Shown here: positions 44,154-55,950 of the stretch, in pieces | Position numbering within the stretch: the first letter of the stretch is position 1 | How the letters are laid out: each line of letters starts with the position of its first letter | DNA from: Pseudogemmobacter bohemicus | Lineage (GTDB): Bacteria; Pseudomonadota; Alphaproteobacteria; Rhodobacterales; Rhodobacteraceae | Length of the DNA: 64,000 nt | Assembly (NCBI RefSeq): GCF_003290025.1 | Contig: NZ_QNHG01000003.1 | Coordinates: 398,460 to 462,459 of the forward strand | Direction of reading: 5' to 3' | Notes under the pieces: model-generated | Seen by the model: the letters and a program-made list of their open reading frames with translations, nothing else | Told to the model about the DNA's origin: nothing | Databases searched by the model: none | Translations under genes and position numbers: made by a program

Positions 44154-45150
44154 AGGTGGTCGAGCCCATCGTCCTGAGCTTGCCGCCCTGCAGCGCCGGT
44201 TTCAGCAGGTTCGAGGCATCCATCGCGCCGCCGGAAGTCGCGCCCGCACCGATCACGGTATGGATCTCGTCGATGAAGAGGATGCCGTCGGGATGGTCCT
44301 CCATCTCTTTGACCACGGCTTTCAGGCGTTCCTCGAAATCACCGCGATAGCGGGTTCCTGCCAGAAGCGCGCCCATATCGAGCGAGAAGATGGTAGCGCC
44401 CGAAAGCACCTCGGGCACCTCACCGCGCACGATCTTCCAGGCGAGGCCTTCGGCGATTGCGGTCTTGCCCACTCCGGGGTCGCCCACCAGCAGCGGGTTG
44501 TTCTTGCGGCGGCGGCACAGAACCTGGATCGCGCGCTCGACCTCGGCCTCGCGACCGATCAGCGGGTCGACCTCGCCTTTGCGGGCTTTGACGTTCAGAT
44601 CGACGCAATATTTCGACAGTGCCGATTCCTTCGCCTCACCGGCCTCGGCTTTCGGCGTTTCCTGCGGCTCATCCGAGCCCTGGATCGGGCGCGCCTCGCC
44701 GAAGGCGGGGTTTTTCGCCACGCCATGCGCAATGAAATTCACGGCGTCATAGCGGGTCATATCCTGTTCTTGCAGGAAGTAAGCCGCGTTCGACTCGCGT
44801 TCGGCGAAGATCGCGACCAGCACATTGGCGCCGGTGACCTCGGTACGGCCCGAGGATTGCACATGGATCGCCGCCCGCTGGATCACGCGCTGGAAAGCGG
44901 CGGTCGGCACAGCCTCGGAGCCTTCGACATTGGTGACGAGGGTGGACAGATCTTCGTCGACGAAATCGGTCAGCGTTTTGCGCAGCTCATCCAGATCGAC
45001 CGAGCATGCCTTCATCACCCGCGCGGCGTCGGGTTCGTCAATCAGGGCCAGCAGAAGATGTTCCAGGGTTGCCAGTTCGTGGCGGCGGGCATTGGCCAGA
45101 GCCAGCGCACCATGAATGGCTTGTTCGAGCGTGGACGAGAATGACGGCAC
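44149..45150 (-). pseudogene. clpA: clpA, 5' part (N domain and most of D1), cut off by insertion
   Basis: Encodes residues 1-334 of ClpA: the N domain ([20 protein letters not shown]) that binds ClpS and substrates, and D1 with Walker A ([19 protein letters not shown]), Walker B ([12 protein letters not shown]) and up to GSTTYK. It then reads PTFPK in the insertion and stops. The product would lack sensor residues, the arginine finger and all of D2. Together with 40089-41405 it would make a 772-residue protein, normal for ClpA. The start codon follows an acaggagcagg-type site. ClpS-dependent N-degron degradation should be lost unless a second copy exists. Confidence 0.95.
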
Positions 45151-45318
45151 AGCCTGCTCCTGTTCCTCGGGGCCGGGGAGATTTTTCGGTCTCTCTCCGA
45201 CCGTGGCCTTATAAGGGTAAAGATCGGTTTTATTCTGCGTACTTCAAGCGCAATCTGTTCCGCCCTTCGAATTCTGTCTGTGGATTGCAGGAATGTGATA
45301 CTTGCCGCTGCAATCGGT

Positions 45319-46122
45319 TCAGAACCTGTCTTTGCGCGCCCTGATCTCGGCGAAAACCGCAGCATCAGAGGCATCGGGCAGGCCCACCGCCTGTTTCAGC
45401 TGCGGCAGATGGGCGCGCAGGAACGGATTGGTGGCCAGTTCTTCGGAAAGGGTGGAGGGCATTGGCAGGCGACCTTCGCGGCGCAGTCCTGCCAGGGCTT
45501 CGATGCGAGAGATAAGCGCGGAATTCTGCGGTTCAAGGGCCAGGGCAAAGCGCAGATTGCCGTCAAGATAATCATGCCCCGATCCGACCAGGATGTCCGG
45601 CGGCAATGCGGCCAGCTTGGACAGGCTTTGCCACATGGTTTCGGGGCTGCCCTCAAAGAGGCGCCCGCAGCCGGCGGCCATCAGGCTGTCGGCGGTGAAA
45701 ACCATGCCCGAGGCCGGGAAATAGAAGGCGATATGGCCGAGCGTATGGCCGGAAACGTCGATCACTTCGGCCTCTTCACCGCCAAAGGCGATGCGGTCGC
45801 CCTCGGCCACGGCCTGGTCCAGCGCCGGCAGGCGGTGGGCATCGGCTGCGGCGCCGGTCACCCGCGCCCCGGTGGCGGCGCGCAGCCCGGCCACCGCCTG
45901 GATGTGGTCGTCATGGTGATGGGTCAGCAGGATCAGATCGAGCCCCCATCCACGCGCCTTCAGCGCTGCCAGGATCGGCGCGGCCTCGGGCGCGTCGATC
46001 AGCGCGGTCTGGTTTGCTTTTGCATCATGCAGCAGGAAGGCGAAATTATCCGCGAGGCAGGGCACAGTGACCAGCTCAAGCGGCGCGGCTTTCTTAAGGG
46101 GCCCGGAGTTCTTAAGAGTCAT
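45319..46122 (-). CDS. gloB: Hydroxyacylglutathione hydrolase (glyoxalase II)
   Basis: Hydrolyses S-lactoylglutathione to lactate and glutathione in methylglyoxal detoxification. The 267-residue protein has the metallo-beta-lactamase signature [46 protein letters not shown] and [15 protein letters not shown], supplying the ligands of the two-metal site. The family motif usually reads GHEYT; here it is GHDYL, a mild change. The C-terminal substrate-binding helices ([16 protein letters not shown]) are present. Divergent from the methyltransferase gene. Confidence 0.92.
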   Translation of the reverse strand: MTLKNSGPLKKAAPLELVTVPCLADNFAFLLHDAKANQTALIDAPEAAPILAALKARGWGLDLILLTHHHDDHIQAVAGLRAATGARVTGAAADAHRLPALDQAVAEGDRIAFGGEEAEVIDVSGHTLGHIAFYFPASGMVFTADSLMAAGCGRLFEGSPETMWQSLSKLAALPPDILVGSGHDYLDGNLRFALALEPQNSALISRIEALAGLRREGRLPMPSTLSEELATNPFLRAHLPQLKQAVGLPDASDAAVFAEIRARKDRF

Positions 46123-46220
46123 GGCTTTTCCTTTTCATGCCGTTAAGATGGCCCTCTGACAAACGGGCCTCCTATGGGCGGACATCCCGGCCAGTTCAGC
46201 AGAGGAAGCCTGCCGCCGCA

Positions 46221-47030
46221 ATGCATCTCGACGTTCAGGACCTGCGTGACTTCTACTACCGCACCCAGCTGGGCCGCGTGGCGCAGCGTGCGATCCGCGA
46301 TCAGCTGGTGCGGATGTGGCCCGCGGGTCAGGGGCAGATGGCCGGGCAGACGGTGGCGGGGTTCGGCTTTGCGGTGCCGCTGCTCAGGCCCTGGCTGGAC
46401 GAGGCGCGCCGGGTGATTGGCCTGATGCCGGGTCAGCAGGGGGTGATGCCCTGGCCTGCCGGCCTCCCCAATGTTTCGGTCCTGTGCGAGGAGGATGCCT
46501 GGCCGGTCTCGACCGGCTTTATCGACCGGCTGGCGCTGATGCATGGGCTGGAGACCTCGGATCATCCGCCTTCGGTGCTGGAAGAGGCGCATCGTGTGCT
46601 GGGCCCTGGTGGCAAGGCGGTGTTCGTGGTGCCCAACCGCTCGGGCCTCTGGGCACGGCGGGATGGCACGCCTTTCGGCTATGGTCGCCCCTATTCCGGC
46701 GCGCAGCTGGAGGCGCAGCTGCGGCACCACGGTTTCACACCCGAGCGCAGCGTCACCGTGCTGCATGCGCCGCCAAGCCAGGCGCCGTTCTGGCTCCGGA
46801 CCGCCGATCTGTGGGAGCGGATGGGGCGGCGCCTGCCCTGGCTTTCCGGCGGCGTGCTGATGGTCGAGGCGACGAAACAGGTCTATGCGCCGACACGGGG
46901 CGGGTTGAAGGCGGTGGTGACGCGGCCTTTGAAAGTGCTGGAAGGGGTGCGGGGTGGCCCGCCGCCGGAACCGGCGCTGAACAATGTCACCTCGGGCAAA
47001 CGGCCGGCATCGCCGCGATGCAGCGACTGA
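46221..47030 (+). CDS. Class I SAM-dependent methyltransferase-like protein
   Basis: Protein of 269 residues starting [20 protein letters not shown]. The methyltransferase core is recognisable from [20 protein letters not shown] and [20 protein letters not shown], the type 11 post-motif, but the glycine-rich SAM loop ([20 protein letters not shown]) is degenerate compared with the usual GxGxG. This matches a Rhodobacterales family found next to gloB; substrate unknown. The chosen ATG has agaggaagc upstream. Confidence 0.8.
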   Translation: MHLDVQDLRDFYYRTQLGRVAQRAIRDQLVRMWPAGQGQMAGQTVAGFGFAVPLLRPWLDEARRVIGLMPGQQGVMPWPAGLPNVSVLCEEDAWPVSTGFIDRLALMHGLETSDHPPSVLEEAHRVLGPGGKAVFVVPNRSGLWARRDGTPFGYGRPYSGAQLEAQLRHHGFTPERSVTVLHAPPSQAPFWLRTADLWERMGRRLPWLSGGVLMVEATKQVYAPTRGGLKAVVTRPLKVLEGVRGGPPPEPALNNVTSGKRPASPRCSD

Positions 47031-47357
47031 CCGCCTGCCATCGGCACGGCCTGTGAAACGGTCTGTAAGGTGCTAACGTGATTCTGCCCGAACGGGTGGG
47101 AGAATGGGCGGGGACGCGTCAATCGGGCGCATCGACCCGCTACAAAGAGTCGCAGCCCCGTCACCGGTGAGCGGCTGGCGCAATATCCTTGCCGAAACCC
47201 TCACGAAAGCGCGACTGACAAGGTTGCGGGGTTGGTCATGCTCTGTTAATGACGCCCGCAACAGCGGGATACAAAGGGCTTCCTTTGTCCATGGCGCACG
47301 CACGATGGCGACGCCGGTGGTCGGACGAAGTGAGGCCGATACATGGGAAGGACGACC
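47031..47357. other. Non-coding interval upstream of the atp operon
   Basis: About 330 bases without a convincing gene between the methyltransferase and atpH. It must hold the promoter of the atp genes, but no pair of boxes close to consensus stands out; a weak candidate is ttgcgg at about 47222 with ttaatg 16 bases on. Nothing else is recognised. Confidence 0.5.
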
Positions 47358-47918
47358 GTGGCGGAATCAGCTTCGATCTCTCAGGGCATTGCCGCGCGAT
47401 ATGCCACCGCGCTTTTCGATCTGGCGAAAGAAGGGGGCGCGCTGAAAGCCGTTGAGGCCGATGCTGCCGCCCTGACCGACGCGCTTGCAGCCTCGCCCGA
47501 GCTGGGCGCGCTGATCACTTCGCCGGTCGTCACCCGCGAAGACCAGGCGAAAGCCATTGCCGCCGTGGCGCAGGCGATGAAGCTCGATGCGCTGACCGCG
47601 AATACGCTGGGCCTGATGGCCGATAAGCGCCGTCTCTTCGTGCTGCCGCAATTCCTGACCGTGCTGCGTGAGCAGATCGCGGCAGAGAAGGGCGAAGTGA
47701 CCGCCGAGGTGACTTCGGCCGTGGCTCTGACCGCCGGGCAGGTCACCAAACTGACCGCCACGCTGAAAGCCAAGGTCGGCAAGACCGTTAAACTGAACGC
47801 AACCGTCGATGAAAGCCTCATCGGCGGTCTTATCGTCAAGCTGGGCTCGACCATGATCGACACGTCGGTCAAGTCGAAGCTCGCTTCCTTGCAGAATGCC
47901 ATGAAAGAGGTTGGGTGA
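47358..47918 (+). CDS. atpH: ATP synthase F1 subunit delta
   Basis: Links the top of the F1 hexamer to the peripheral stalk. The 186-residue protein begins with [20 protein letters not shown], the conserved N-terminal domain, and ends with the typical [20 protein letters not shown] and [19 protein letters not shown] start was chosen because ggaagg lies at the right distance; an ATG 15 bases upstream is the alternative. First gene of atpHAGDC; its stop overlaps the atpA start by one base. Confidence 0.95.
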   Translation: MAESASISQGIAARYATALFDLAKEGGALKAVEADAAALTDALAASPELGALITSPVVTREDQAKAIAAVAQAMKLDALTANTLGLMADKRRLFVLPQFLTVLREQIAAEKGEVTAEVTSAVALTAGQVTKLTATLKAKVGKTVKLNATVDESLIGGLIVKLGSTMIDTSVKSKLASLQNAMKEVG

Positions 47919-49456
47919 TGGGAATTCAGGCTGCTGAGATCTCTGCGATCCTGAAAGAGCAGATCAAGAACTTCGGCAAAGACGCCGAAGTGACCGAAAT
48001 CGGTCGCGTGCTGTCCGTCGGTGACGGTATCGCCCGCGTTCACGGGCTGGACAATATCCAGGCCGGCGAGATGGTCGAATTCCCCGGTGGCATCCGTGGC
48101 ATGGCGCTGAACCTCGAAGTCGACAACGTGGGTGTCGTTATCTTCGGTTCGGACCAGGACATCAAAGAAGGCGATACCGTCAAGCGCACCAAGTCCATCG
48201 TGGACGTGCCGGCTGGCAACGCGCTGCTGGGCCGCGTTGTTGACGGCCTTGGCAACCCGATCGACGGCAAAGGCCCGATCGCCGCGACCGAGCGCCGCGT
48301 CGCTGACGTCAAAGCCCCGGGCATCATCCCGCGCAAATCGGTGCATGAGCCGATGGCGACCGGCCTGAAAGCCATCGACGCCATGATCCCGGTTGGCCGT
48401 GGCCAGCGCGAACTGATCATCGGTGACCGTCAGACCGGCAAAACCGCTGTGGCGCTCGACACCATTCTGAACCAGAAGTCCTATAACGAGGCTGCTGGCG
48501 ACGACGAGTCGAAGAAGCTTTACTGCATCTATGTGGCTATCGGTCAGAAGCGTTCGACCGTGGCTCAGCTGGTGAAGAAACTCGAAGAGACCGGCGCGCT
48601 GGCTTACACCATCGTTGTCGCCGCAACCGCTTCGGACCCGGCTCCGCTGCAATACCTGGCGCCTTACTCGGCGACCGCTATGGCAGAATTCTTCCGCGAC
48701 AATGGCCGCCATGCCCTGATCATCTATGATGACCTTTCCAAACAGGCTGTGGCTTACCGTCAGATGTCGCTCCTTCTGCGCCGCCCGCCGGGCCGCGAAG
48801 CTTACCCGGGCGACGTGTTCTACCTGCACTCCCGCCTGCTGGAGCGTTCCTCGAAACTGAACGAGGACTTCGGTTCGGGCTCGCTGACCGCACTGCCGGT
48901 CATTGAAACCCAGGGCGGCGACGTCTCGGCCTTTATCCCGACGAACGTGATCTCGATCACCGATGGCCAGATCTTTCTTGAGACCGAACTGTTCTACCAG
49001 GGCATCCGTCCGGCAGTGAACACCGGTCTGTCGGTTTCCCGCGTGGGTTCCTCGGCTCAGACCAACTCGATGAAAACCGTGGCTGGTCCGGTGAAACTGT
49101 CGCTCGCGCAATACCGCGAGATGGCCGCTTTCGCGCAGTTCGGTTCCGACCTCGACGCTTCGACCCAGCAGCTGCTGGCCCGCGGTGCGCGCCTGACCGA
49201 GCTGATGAAACAGCCGCAATATTCGCCGCTGACCAATGCTGAAATCGTCGCCGTGATCTATGCGGGCACCGCCGGTTTCCTCGACAAGGTCGCGGTTAAA
49301 GATGTCGGTCGTTTCGAGGCCGGCCTGCTGGCTTACCTGCGCGGCCCGAAGAAAGCGATCCTCGACTGGCTGACCACCGCCGACCCGAAGATCAAGGGCG
49401 CAGACGAGACCAAGCTGAAAGAAGCCATCGCCGAATTCGCCAAAGATTTCGCATAA
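47918..49456 (+). CDS. atpA: ATP synthase F1 subunit alpha
   Basis: Regulatory nucleotide-binding subunit of F1, 512 residues. It begins [20 protein letters not shown]; the P-loop is [15 protein letters not shown] around residue 169-183, and the signature [17 protein letters not shown] is intact. Codon use is noticeably biased towards a few codons, as expected for a highly expressed gene. Coupled to atpH by TGATG. Confidence 0.98.
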   Translation: MGIQAAEISAILKEQIKNFGKDAEVTEIGRVLSVGDGIARVHGLDNIQAGEMVEFPGGIRGMALNLEVDNVGVVIFGSDQDIKEGDTVKRTKSIVDVPAGNALLGRVVDGLGNPIDGKGPIAATERRVADVKAPGIIPRKSVHEPMATGLKAIDAMIPVGRGQRELIIGDRQTGKTAVALDTILNQKSYNEAAGDDESKKLYCIYVAIGQKRSTVAQLVKKLEETGALAYTIVVAATASDPAPLQYLAPYSATAMAEFFRDNGRHALIIYDDLSKQAVAYRQMSLLLRRPPGREAYPGDVFYLHSRLLERSSKLNEDFGSGSLTALPVIETQGGDVSAFIPTNVISITDGQIFLETELFYQGIRPAVNTGLSVSRVGSSAQTNSMKTVAGPVKLSLAQYREMAAFAQFGSDLDASTQQLLARGARLTELMKQPQYSPLTNAEIVAVIYAGTAGFLDKVAVKDVGRFEAGLLAYLRGPKKAILDWLTTADPKIKGADETKLKEAIAEFAKDFA

Positions 49457-49477
49457 GCGCCCTGAAGGAGAAGGCAG

Positions 49478-50350
49478 ATGCCCAGCCTTAAGGACCTTAA
49501 AAACCGGATCAACAGCGTCAAGAACACGCGGAAGATCACCAAGGCGATGCAAATGGTCGCCGCTGCCAAACTGCGCCGTGCGCAGGAGGCCGCGGAGGCC
49601 GGTCGCCCCTATGCCGAGCGGATGAACGCGGTTATGACCTCGCTCGCCGCCGGCGTGGCCGGATCGGAAGGCGCCCCGCGTCTTCTGGCCGGCTCTGGCA
49701 AAGATCAGACCCATCTTCTGGTGGTGATGACGGCAGAGCGCGGGCTGTGTGGCGGGTTCAACTCGTCCATCGCCAAACTGGCGCGGACCCATGCCCAGGA
49801 GCTGACCGCTCAGGGGAAGACGGTGAAGATCCTCACCGTCGGCAAAAAGGGCCGCGAACAGCTGAAACGCGACTGGGCCCATGCTTTTGTCGGCCATATC
49901 GACCTGTCGGATGTCAAACGTGTTGGTTACGCCAATGCCGCCGACATCGCGCGCCAGGCGACGGCTTACTTCGACAATGGCGAGGCCGATGTGGTCACGG
50001 TGTTCTTCTCGCGCTTCCAGTCGGTGATCAGCCAGATCCCGACCGCGCAGCAGATCATCCCGGCGAAATTCGAGGCAGAAGCAGGGGCGGCATCGTCGCT
50101 CTATGATTACGAGCCCTCGGAAGAGACCATCCTTGCCGACCTGCTGCCGCGCAACATCGCGACCCAGATCTTCACCGCACTCCTTGAAAACGGCGCCTCC
50201 GAGCAGGGCGCGCGGATGTCCGCAATGGACAACGCGACCCGCAACGCCGGCGACATGATCAACAAGCTGACCATCCAGTTCAACCGGAGCCGTCAGGCAG
50301 CGATCACCAAGGAACTTATCGAAATCATCTCGGGCGCCGAGGCGCTCTGA
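49478..50350 (+). CDS. atpG: ATP synthase F1 subunit gamma
   Basis: Central rotor shaft of F1, 290 residues. N-terminal helix [20 protein letters not shown] and [18 protein letters not shown], the middle [20 protein letters not shown], and the C-terminal helix [20 protein letters not shown] are all characteristic. It lies between the alpha and beta genes with 21-base gaps and good ribosome binding sites (aaggagaagg). Confidence 0.98.
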   Translation: MPSLKDLKNRINSVKNTRKITKAMQMVAAAKLRRAQEAAEAGRPYAERMNAVMTSLAAGVAGSEGAPRLLAGSGKDQTHLLVVMTAERGLCGGFNSSIAKLARTHAQELTAQGKTVKILTVGKKGREQLKRDWAHAFVGHIDLSDVKRVGYANAADIARQATAYFDNGEADVVTVFFSRFQSVISQIPTAQQIIPAKFEAEAGAASSLYDYEPSEETILADLLPRNIATQIFTALLENGASEQGARMSAMDNATRNAGDMINKLTIQFNRSRQAAITKELIEIISGAEAL

Positions 50351-50368
50351 CGAACCCGGAGTATTTGA

Positions 50369-51811
<1,443 letters not shown>

Positions 51812-51821
51812 GGGGGCGTAA

Positions 51822-52223
51822 ATGGCAGGCAATCTGCAATTCGACCTTGTAAGCCCCGAGCGGCGTCTCGCCTCGGTCCCGGCGACCGAAGTGCAGATCC
51901 CCGGTGCCGAGGGCGATATGACGGCGATGGAGGGGCATAGCCCCACCATCACCACTCTGCGCCCCGGGATTCTTCGCGCGGTGACCGCCGATGGCGTCAA
52001 ATCCTATGTCGTCACCGGCGGTTTCGCCGATATCTCGCCCTCGGGCGTGACGGTTCTGGCAGAACGCGCGATCCCGACGGAAGAGGCCTCCAGCACGATC
52101 CTCGACGAGATCCTCGCCGAGGCCCGTTCGCTGGCCGATGCCGCGGCTCCGGAAGACAAGGCCCAGGCCGAGAAGACCGTCTCGGACGTGGTGGCTCTGC
52201 GCGATGCGGTGCTGAAACACTGA
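51822..52223 (+). CDS. atpC: ATP synthase F1 subunit epsilon
   Basis: Subunit of the central stalk that can inhibit ATP hydrolysis, 133 residues. The N-terminal beta barrel is clear (LQFDLVSPERRLASVPATEV, PGAEGDMTAMEGHSPTITTL, YVVTGGFADISPSGVTVLAE) and a helical C-terminal tail follows. Last gene of the cluster; a terminator lies 41 bases after the stop. Confidence 0.97.
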   Translation: MAGNLQFDLVSPERRLASVPATEVQIPGAEGDMTAMEGHSPTITTLRPGILRAVTADGVKSYVVTGGFADISPSGVTVLAERAIPTEEASSTILDEILAEARSLADAAAPEDKAQAEKTVSDVVALRDAVLKH

Positions 52224-52263
52224 GACGCGCCCGTGCCGCCCGGCACAACAGCGTAAGATCCGG

Positions 52264-52287
52264 AAAGGCCCCTTTAAGGGGCCTTTT
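52264..52287 (+). terminator. Rho-independent terminator of the atp operon
   Basis: Stem aaaggcccc / ggggcctttt with loop tttaa, followed by a T-rich tract. A strong intrinsic terminator at the end of atpC. Confidence 0.92.
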
Positions 52288-52359
52288 CTTTTACCCCCGT
52301 GTGCAGCTTATATTTGTGGTCTTTGTACTCTCAGGAACGCCACTCACGGTCAGCCAACA

Positions 52360-52707
52360 ATGAAGCGATTGAACACACCGATCGGGGTCCAGCAGGGGTC
52401 AAGGATCCTGTTCTCGGATTTTGCAGATGGCGGCCAGATGTGGGTCGGCGAGGGAGAGCGGGAGACCCGTCACCATATCACCTTTGCGCAGCCCTATCTG
52501 GAGGCGCCGGCGGTGATGGTCGGGCTGTCTATGTGGGATATGGACAACCGGACCAATCTGCGCGCCGATCTCTCGGCGGCGAATATCACCGAGACCGGAT
52601 TCCATCTCGTGTTCCGCACCTGGGGCGACAGCCGCATCGCCCGCGTCAGGGCGGACTGGACCGCGATGGGCCAGATCCGGGATGACGAGCTTTGGGAGGT
52701 GGAGTAA
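52360..52707 (+). CDS. H-type lectin domain protein
   Basis: Protein of 115 residues made of one H-type lectin (discoidin/Helix pomatia agglutinin) domain: HHITFAQPYLEAPAVMVGLS, MWDMDNRTNLRADLSAANIT and ETGFHLVFRTWGDSRIARVR. In this family the domain binds N-acetylgalactosamine or related sugars. There is no signal peptide, which is odd for a lectin and leaves its location open. Single gene after the atp terminator, convergent with the PAP2 gene. Confidence 0.82.
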   Translation: MKRLNTPIGVQQGSRILFSDFADGGQMWVGEGERETRHHITFAQPYLEAPAVMVGLSMWDMDNRTNLRADLSAANITETGFHLVFRTWGDSRIARVRADWTAMGQIRDDELWEVE

Positions 52708-52711
52708 CGCC

Positions 52712-53788
52712 TCAGCGCTGCTCTTGCGGCACCCAGCGGGGGAAGCAGCGCATCAGCGCGCCAGCTGCCCACCAGGCGGCGAGGGCGACAAGGATAGCGG
52801 CATAGCCATCCACCGCGTAATGCCAGGCCAGCAGTATCGAGCCGATCAGGATCACCACAGTGAAGCCCGCCATGATCCGCCCCAGAACGCGGCTGTACTG
52901 GAAGGCATAAAGCGTCATCAGAACGGTCGAGGCCACATGCATGGAGGGGAAGGCCGAAATCCCGTTCAGCCCGACCGGCCCGCTATAGAACCACCACAGC
53001 GCTTCCTGCGGCTCGAGCACGGTGATCGGCTGCGTTTTGGCGTGTTCCTGCAAAAGCTGCATCAGCGGCACGAAATCATCGCCAAAGCCGAAGCGCTCGT
53101 AATAGACCGGGCCGACCGATGAGAAAATCGTGGCGATCAGATTGCCGCCAATGCCCCAGCAGAACATGAAGGCGATGAAATAGCGGATCCGCGCCTGAGG
53201 TTTGGCCAGGCTGAAACAGGTGAAGATCAGGCTGAAATACAGCAGGAACATCCAGTAATTATAGGCGCCGGTGAACAGGGTCACGATCCAGGGATGCCCG
53301 AAAACCGCATGCAGCGCGTAACCCGGATTGACGCCGAAATGCAGGAAACGGTCCAGATCTGCGAAATACGGGTCCCAGGAAAAGGGGTTGATGATCGGGA
53401 TGATCTTCTTCAGCTGCGCGAAAGAGGCCATGATCGTGATGGCGATCACCAGGCCGATCACCCCCGTCACGATCCGCTGCGGGTCGGAAATGGCCTGGCG
53501 TATATCCTTCCGGAACCAGGCCATCTGATCCTCGGGCTTCACCACATAGCGCATATGCAGAAAGCGCCACATCAGCACGATATAGAGCATGCCCGGCACC
53601 TGGACGATAAATTTCCAGAACAGGATCATGCCGACCTGGGTGTCCAGCTTCGGCGCATAGATCTCGGACAATCCGATCGCGATTGCGGCATAGATCACCA
53701 CCAGGGCGATCAACAGCCCATGGTCGCGCAGCGTTGGCATAACCAGCGGGGCGAATTTACCGTCAGAATAAATTTTTGTCTGTTGCAT
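52712..53788 (-). CDS. PAP2-superfamily membrane phosphatase/transferase
   Basis: Membrane protein of 358 residues with about six helices. The PAP2 catalytic motifs are ISAFPSMHVASTVLMTLYAF (motif with the conserved SxxxH) and AWHYAVDGYAAILVALAAWW (motif with HxxxD). The layout, with a large N-terminal membrane part (LLIALVVIYAAIAIGLSEIY), resembles the Aur1/Ipt1-like PAP2_3 group that handles inositol or glycerol phospholipids; the substrate is not known. The start was placed at MQQTKIYSDGKFAPLVMPTL. Confidence 0.85.
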   Translation of the reverse strand: MQQTKIYSDGKFAPLVMPTLRDHGLLIALVVIYAAIAIGLSEIYAPKLDTQVGMILFWKFIVQVPGMLYIVLMWRFLHMRYVVKPEDQMAWFRKDIRQAISDPQRIVTGVIGLVIAITIMASFAQLKKIIPIINPFSWDPYFADLDRFLHFGVNPGYALHAVFGHPWIVTLFTGAYNYWMFLLYFSLIFTCFSLAKPQARIRYFIAFMFCWGIGGNLIATIFSSVGPVYYERFGFGDDFVPLMQLLQEHAKTQPITVLEPQEALWWFYSGPVGLNGISAFPSMHVASTVLMTLYAFQYSRVLGRIMAGFTVVILIGSILLAWHYAVDGYAAILVALAAWWAAGALMRCFPRWVPQEQR

Positions 53789-53907
53789 CACAGGCCTGGC
53801 GTAAAGTGAACAATCGAGTAGTTCACACGCCATTATGTCGCGAAAAGGGCGGAAACGGGGTAAGCTGCTTCCGCCCCTGAATTTCGGGTTCCGAGAGGCA
53901 GGCCACA

Positions 53908-54927
53908 TCAGCTGCGCGGGTAGAGGCCCTCATAGATCGGCACCAGGGTCTCGGTCTCGAACAGGGACGAGACCGACATGCCGCCCCAGATATTCAGCAC
54001 CGCCTGGGCGAACATCGGCGCAGTCGGCACGATGCGGATATTCGGGCAGTTCACCACGGCCTCGGTTGGCGCGATGGAATCGGTGATCACCAGCGATTTC
54101 ATCACCGATTTGGTCACCCGTTCGACAGCCGGGCCGGAAAGGACGCCATGGGTGATGTAGGAATGCACCTCGGTGGCGCCGGCCTCGATCAGCGTCTCGG
54201 CGGCTTTGCACAGCGTACCGGCGGTGTCGCAGATGTCATCGACGATGATGCATTTCTTGCCGGTGACATTGCCGATCACCGTCATCTCGGCGACTTCACC
54301 CGCCTTTTCGCGGCGCTTGTCGACAATGGCGAGGGGGGCGTTGATGCGCTTGGCGATCTCTCGCGCGCGGGCGACGCCGCCGACATCGGGCGAGATGATC
54401 ATCACGTCATCCAGCTGACCCTTGAAATGATGCTCGATATCCAGCGCAAAAATCGGGCTGGCATAGAGGTTGTCGACCGGGATGTCGAAGAAGCCCTGGA
54501 TCTGGGCGGCATGCAGATCAAGCGTCAGCACGCGGTCAACGCCGGCGGTCTGGATCAGGTTCGCCACCAGTTTCGCAGAAATCGGGGTGCGGGCCTTGGT
54601 GCGGCGGTCCTGGCGGGCATAGCCGAAATAGGGGATCACGGCGGTGATCCGCGCCGCCGAAGACCGGCGCAGCGCATCAACCATGATCAAAAGCTCCATC
54701 AGGTTGTCATTTGCCGGATTCGAGGTCGGCTGGATGACATACATATCCTCGCCGCGCACATTGTCGAAAACCTCGACAAAGATCTCCTGATCGTTAAAGC
54801 GTTCGACCCGCGCATCGACGAGGCTGATCGACATGCCGCGATGCATCGACATGCGGCGGGCGATGGATTTCGCGAGGGGAAGGTTGGCGTTACCGGAAAT
54901 AAGCTTCGGCTCGTTGATGGCGGCCAT
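53908..54927 (-). CDS. prs: Ribose-phosphate pyrophosphokinase
   Basis: Makes PRPP from ribose 5-phosphate and ATP for purine, pyrimidine, histidine and tryptophan synthesis. The 339-residue protein has [60 protein letters not shown] and the PRPP-binding loop [20 protein letters not shown]. The start chosen gives [20 protein letters not shown]. It is about 20 residues longer than E. coli Prs, as is common in Rhodobacterales. Confidence 0.96.
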   Translation of the reverse strand: MAAINEPKLISGNANLPLAKSIARRMSMHRGMSISLVDARVERFNDQEIFVEVFDNVRGEDMYVIQPTSNPANDNLMELLIMVDALRRSSAARITAVIPYFGYARQDRRTKARTPISAKLVANLIQTAGVDRVLTLDLHAAQIQGFFDIPVDNLYASPIFALDIEHHFKGQLDDVMIISPDVGGVARAREIAKRINAPLAIVDKRREKAGEVAEMTVIGNVTGKKCIIVDDICDTAGTLCKAAETLIEAGATEVHSYITHGVLSGPAVERVTKSVMKSLVITDSIAPTEAVVNCPNIRIVPTAPMFAQAVLNIWGGMSVSSLFETETLVPIYEGLYPRS

Positions 54928-55107
54928 GATCTGGGGCTCCGTGTGGGCAGCGGAATCGGATGCGGGCGGGATAACATCCGCGGCGGTGCGGGGGAAAGGG
55001 GCGCGGCGCGCAAACCGGGTCTGCATATGGTCTTGCCGTCACGAAAATGCCAAATGACACCTGTTCGCCACTGCGGCAGGCCCATGTGACAGGGCAGAGA
55101 GGACACC

Positions 55108-55941
55108 ATGACCCCGACCGAACGGCCATCCGATCCAGGGTTGCACAGAATCGCCGGGCATCCGGTGGCGGTAAGGCGGCTGGGATCGGGGCCGCGCCCG
55201 CTTTTGGCGCTGCATTGCAGCCTGGCGCATGGTGGCGCCTGGGCGCCGCTGGCACAGCTGATGCCCGAACGGGTGGTGATCGCGCCGGATCTGCCCGGCC
55301 ATGGCCAGAGCGCGCCGCCGGGCGAGGCGGATTTCCACGCGCTCAGCACCGGGATCGCGGCGGAACTGGCCGCTGAGATCGGGGCGGGGGTGCCGGTCGA
55401 TCTGATCGGCCACAGCTTCGGCGGCACCGTGGCGCTGCGCCTTGCGCTGGAGCATCCCGGTCTGGTCCGCAGCCTGACCCTGGTGGAGCCGGTTCTCTTC
55501 GCCGCTGCCAGGGGCACCGCGCGTTTCACGCAGAATTTCACGGAGCAGGCGCGGATTGCGGCGCTTGTCGCGACGGACAGCATGGCTGCGGCGGCAGAGT
55601 TCCATGCAGAATGGGGCGGCGGCATGCCCTTTGCCGCGCTGCCCGAACGCCAGTGCCGTTACATGGCTGAACGCATGTATCTGGTGACGGGGCCGGGGCC
55701 GGTCCTGATGGAGGATGCCGCCGGCCTCCTTGCCCCGGGGCGGCTGGAGGCGCTGGATATCCCTGTTCTGCTGGCCGAAGGTTGCGAGAGCCCCGGGGTC
55801 GTGCGGGTGATCAATGACGGGCTTGCAGACCGGATCCCCGGGGCGAACCGCCTGCGGGTCGACGGTGCCGGGCATATGCTGCCGATCACCCATCCGCAGC
55901 CGCTGGCCGATACCCTGCACGCTTTGCTGGCGGCGGGCTGA
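55108..55941 (+). CDS. Alpha/beta hydrolase
   Basis: Protein of 277 residues with the alpha/beta hydrolase fold. The oxyanion region LALHCSLAHGGAWAPLAQLM, APDLPGHGQSAPP, the nucleophile elbow VDLIGHSFGGTVALRLALEH and the C-terminal histidine in VDGAGHMLPITHPQPLADTL are visible, so a Ser-Asp-His triad is likely. No signal peptide. Substrate unknown. Single gene, divergent from prs. Confidence 0.88.
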   Translation: MTPTERPSDPGLHRIAGHPVAVRRLGSGPRPLLALHCSLAHGGAWAPLAQLMPERVVIAPDLPGHGQSAPPGEADFHALSTGIAAELAAEIGAGVPVDLIGHSFGGTVALRLALEHPGLVRSLTLVEPVLFAAARGTARFTQNFTEQARIAALVATDSMAAAAEFHAEWGGGMPFAALPERQCRYMAERMYLVTGPGPVLMEDAAGLLAPGRLEALDIPVLLAEGCESPGVVRVINDGLADRIPGANRLRVDGAGHMLPITHPQPLADTLHALLAAG

Positions 55942-55950
55942 GGCCAGCGC

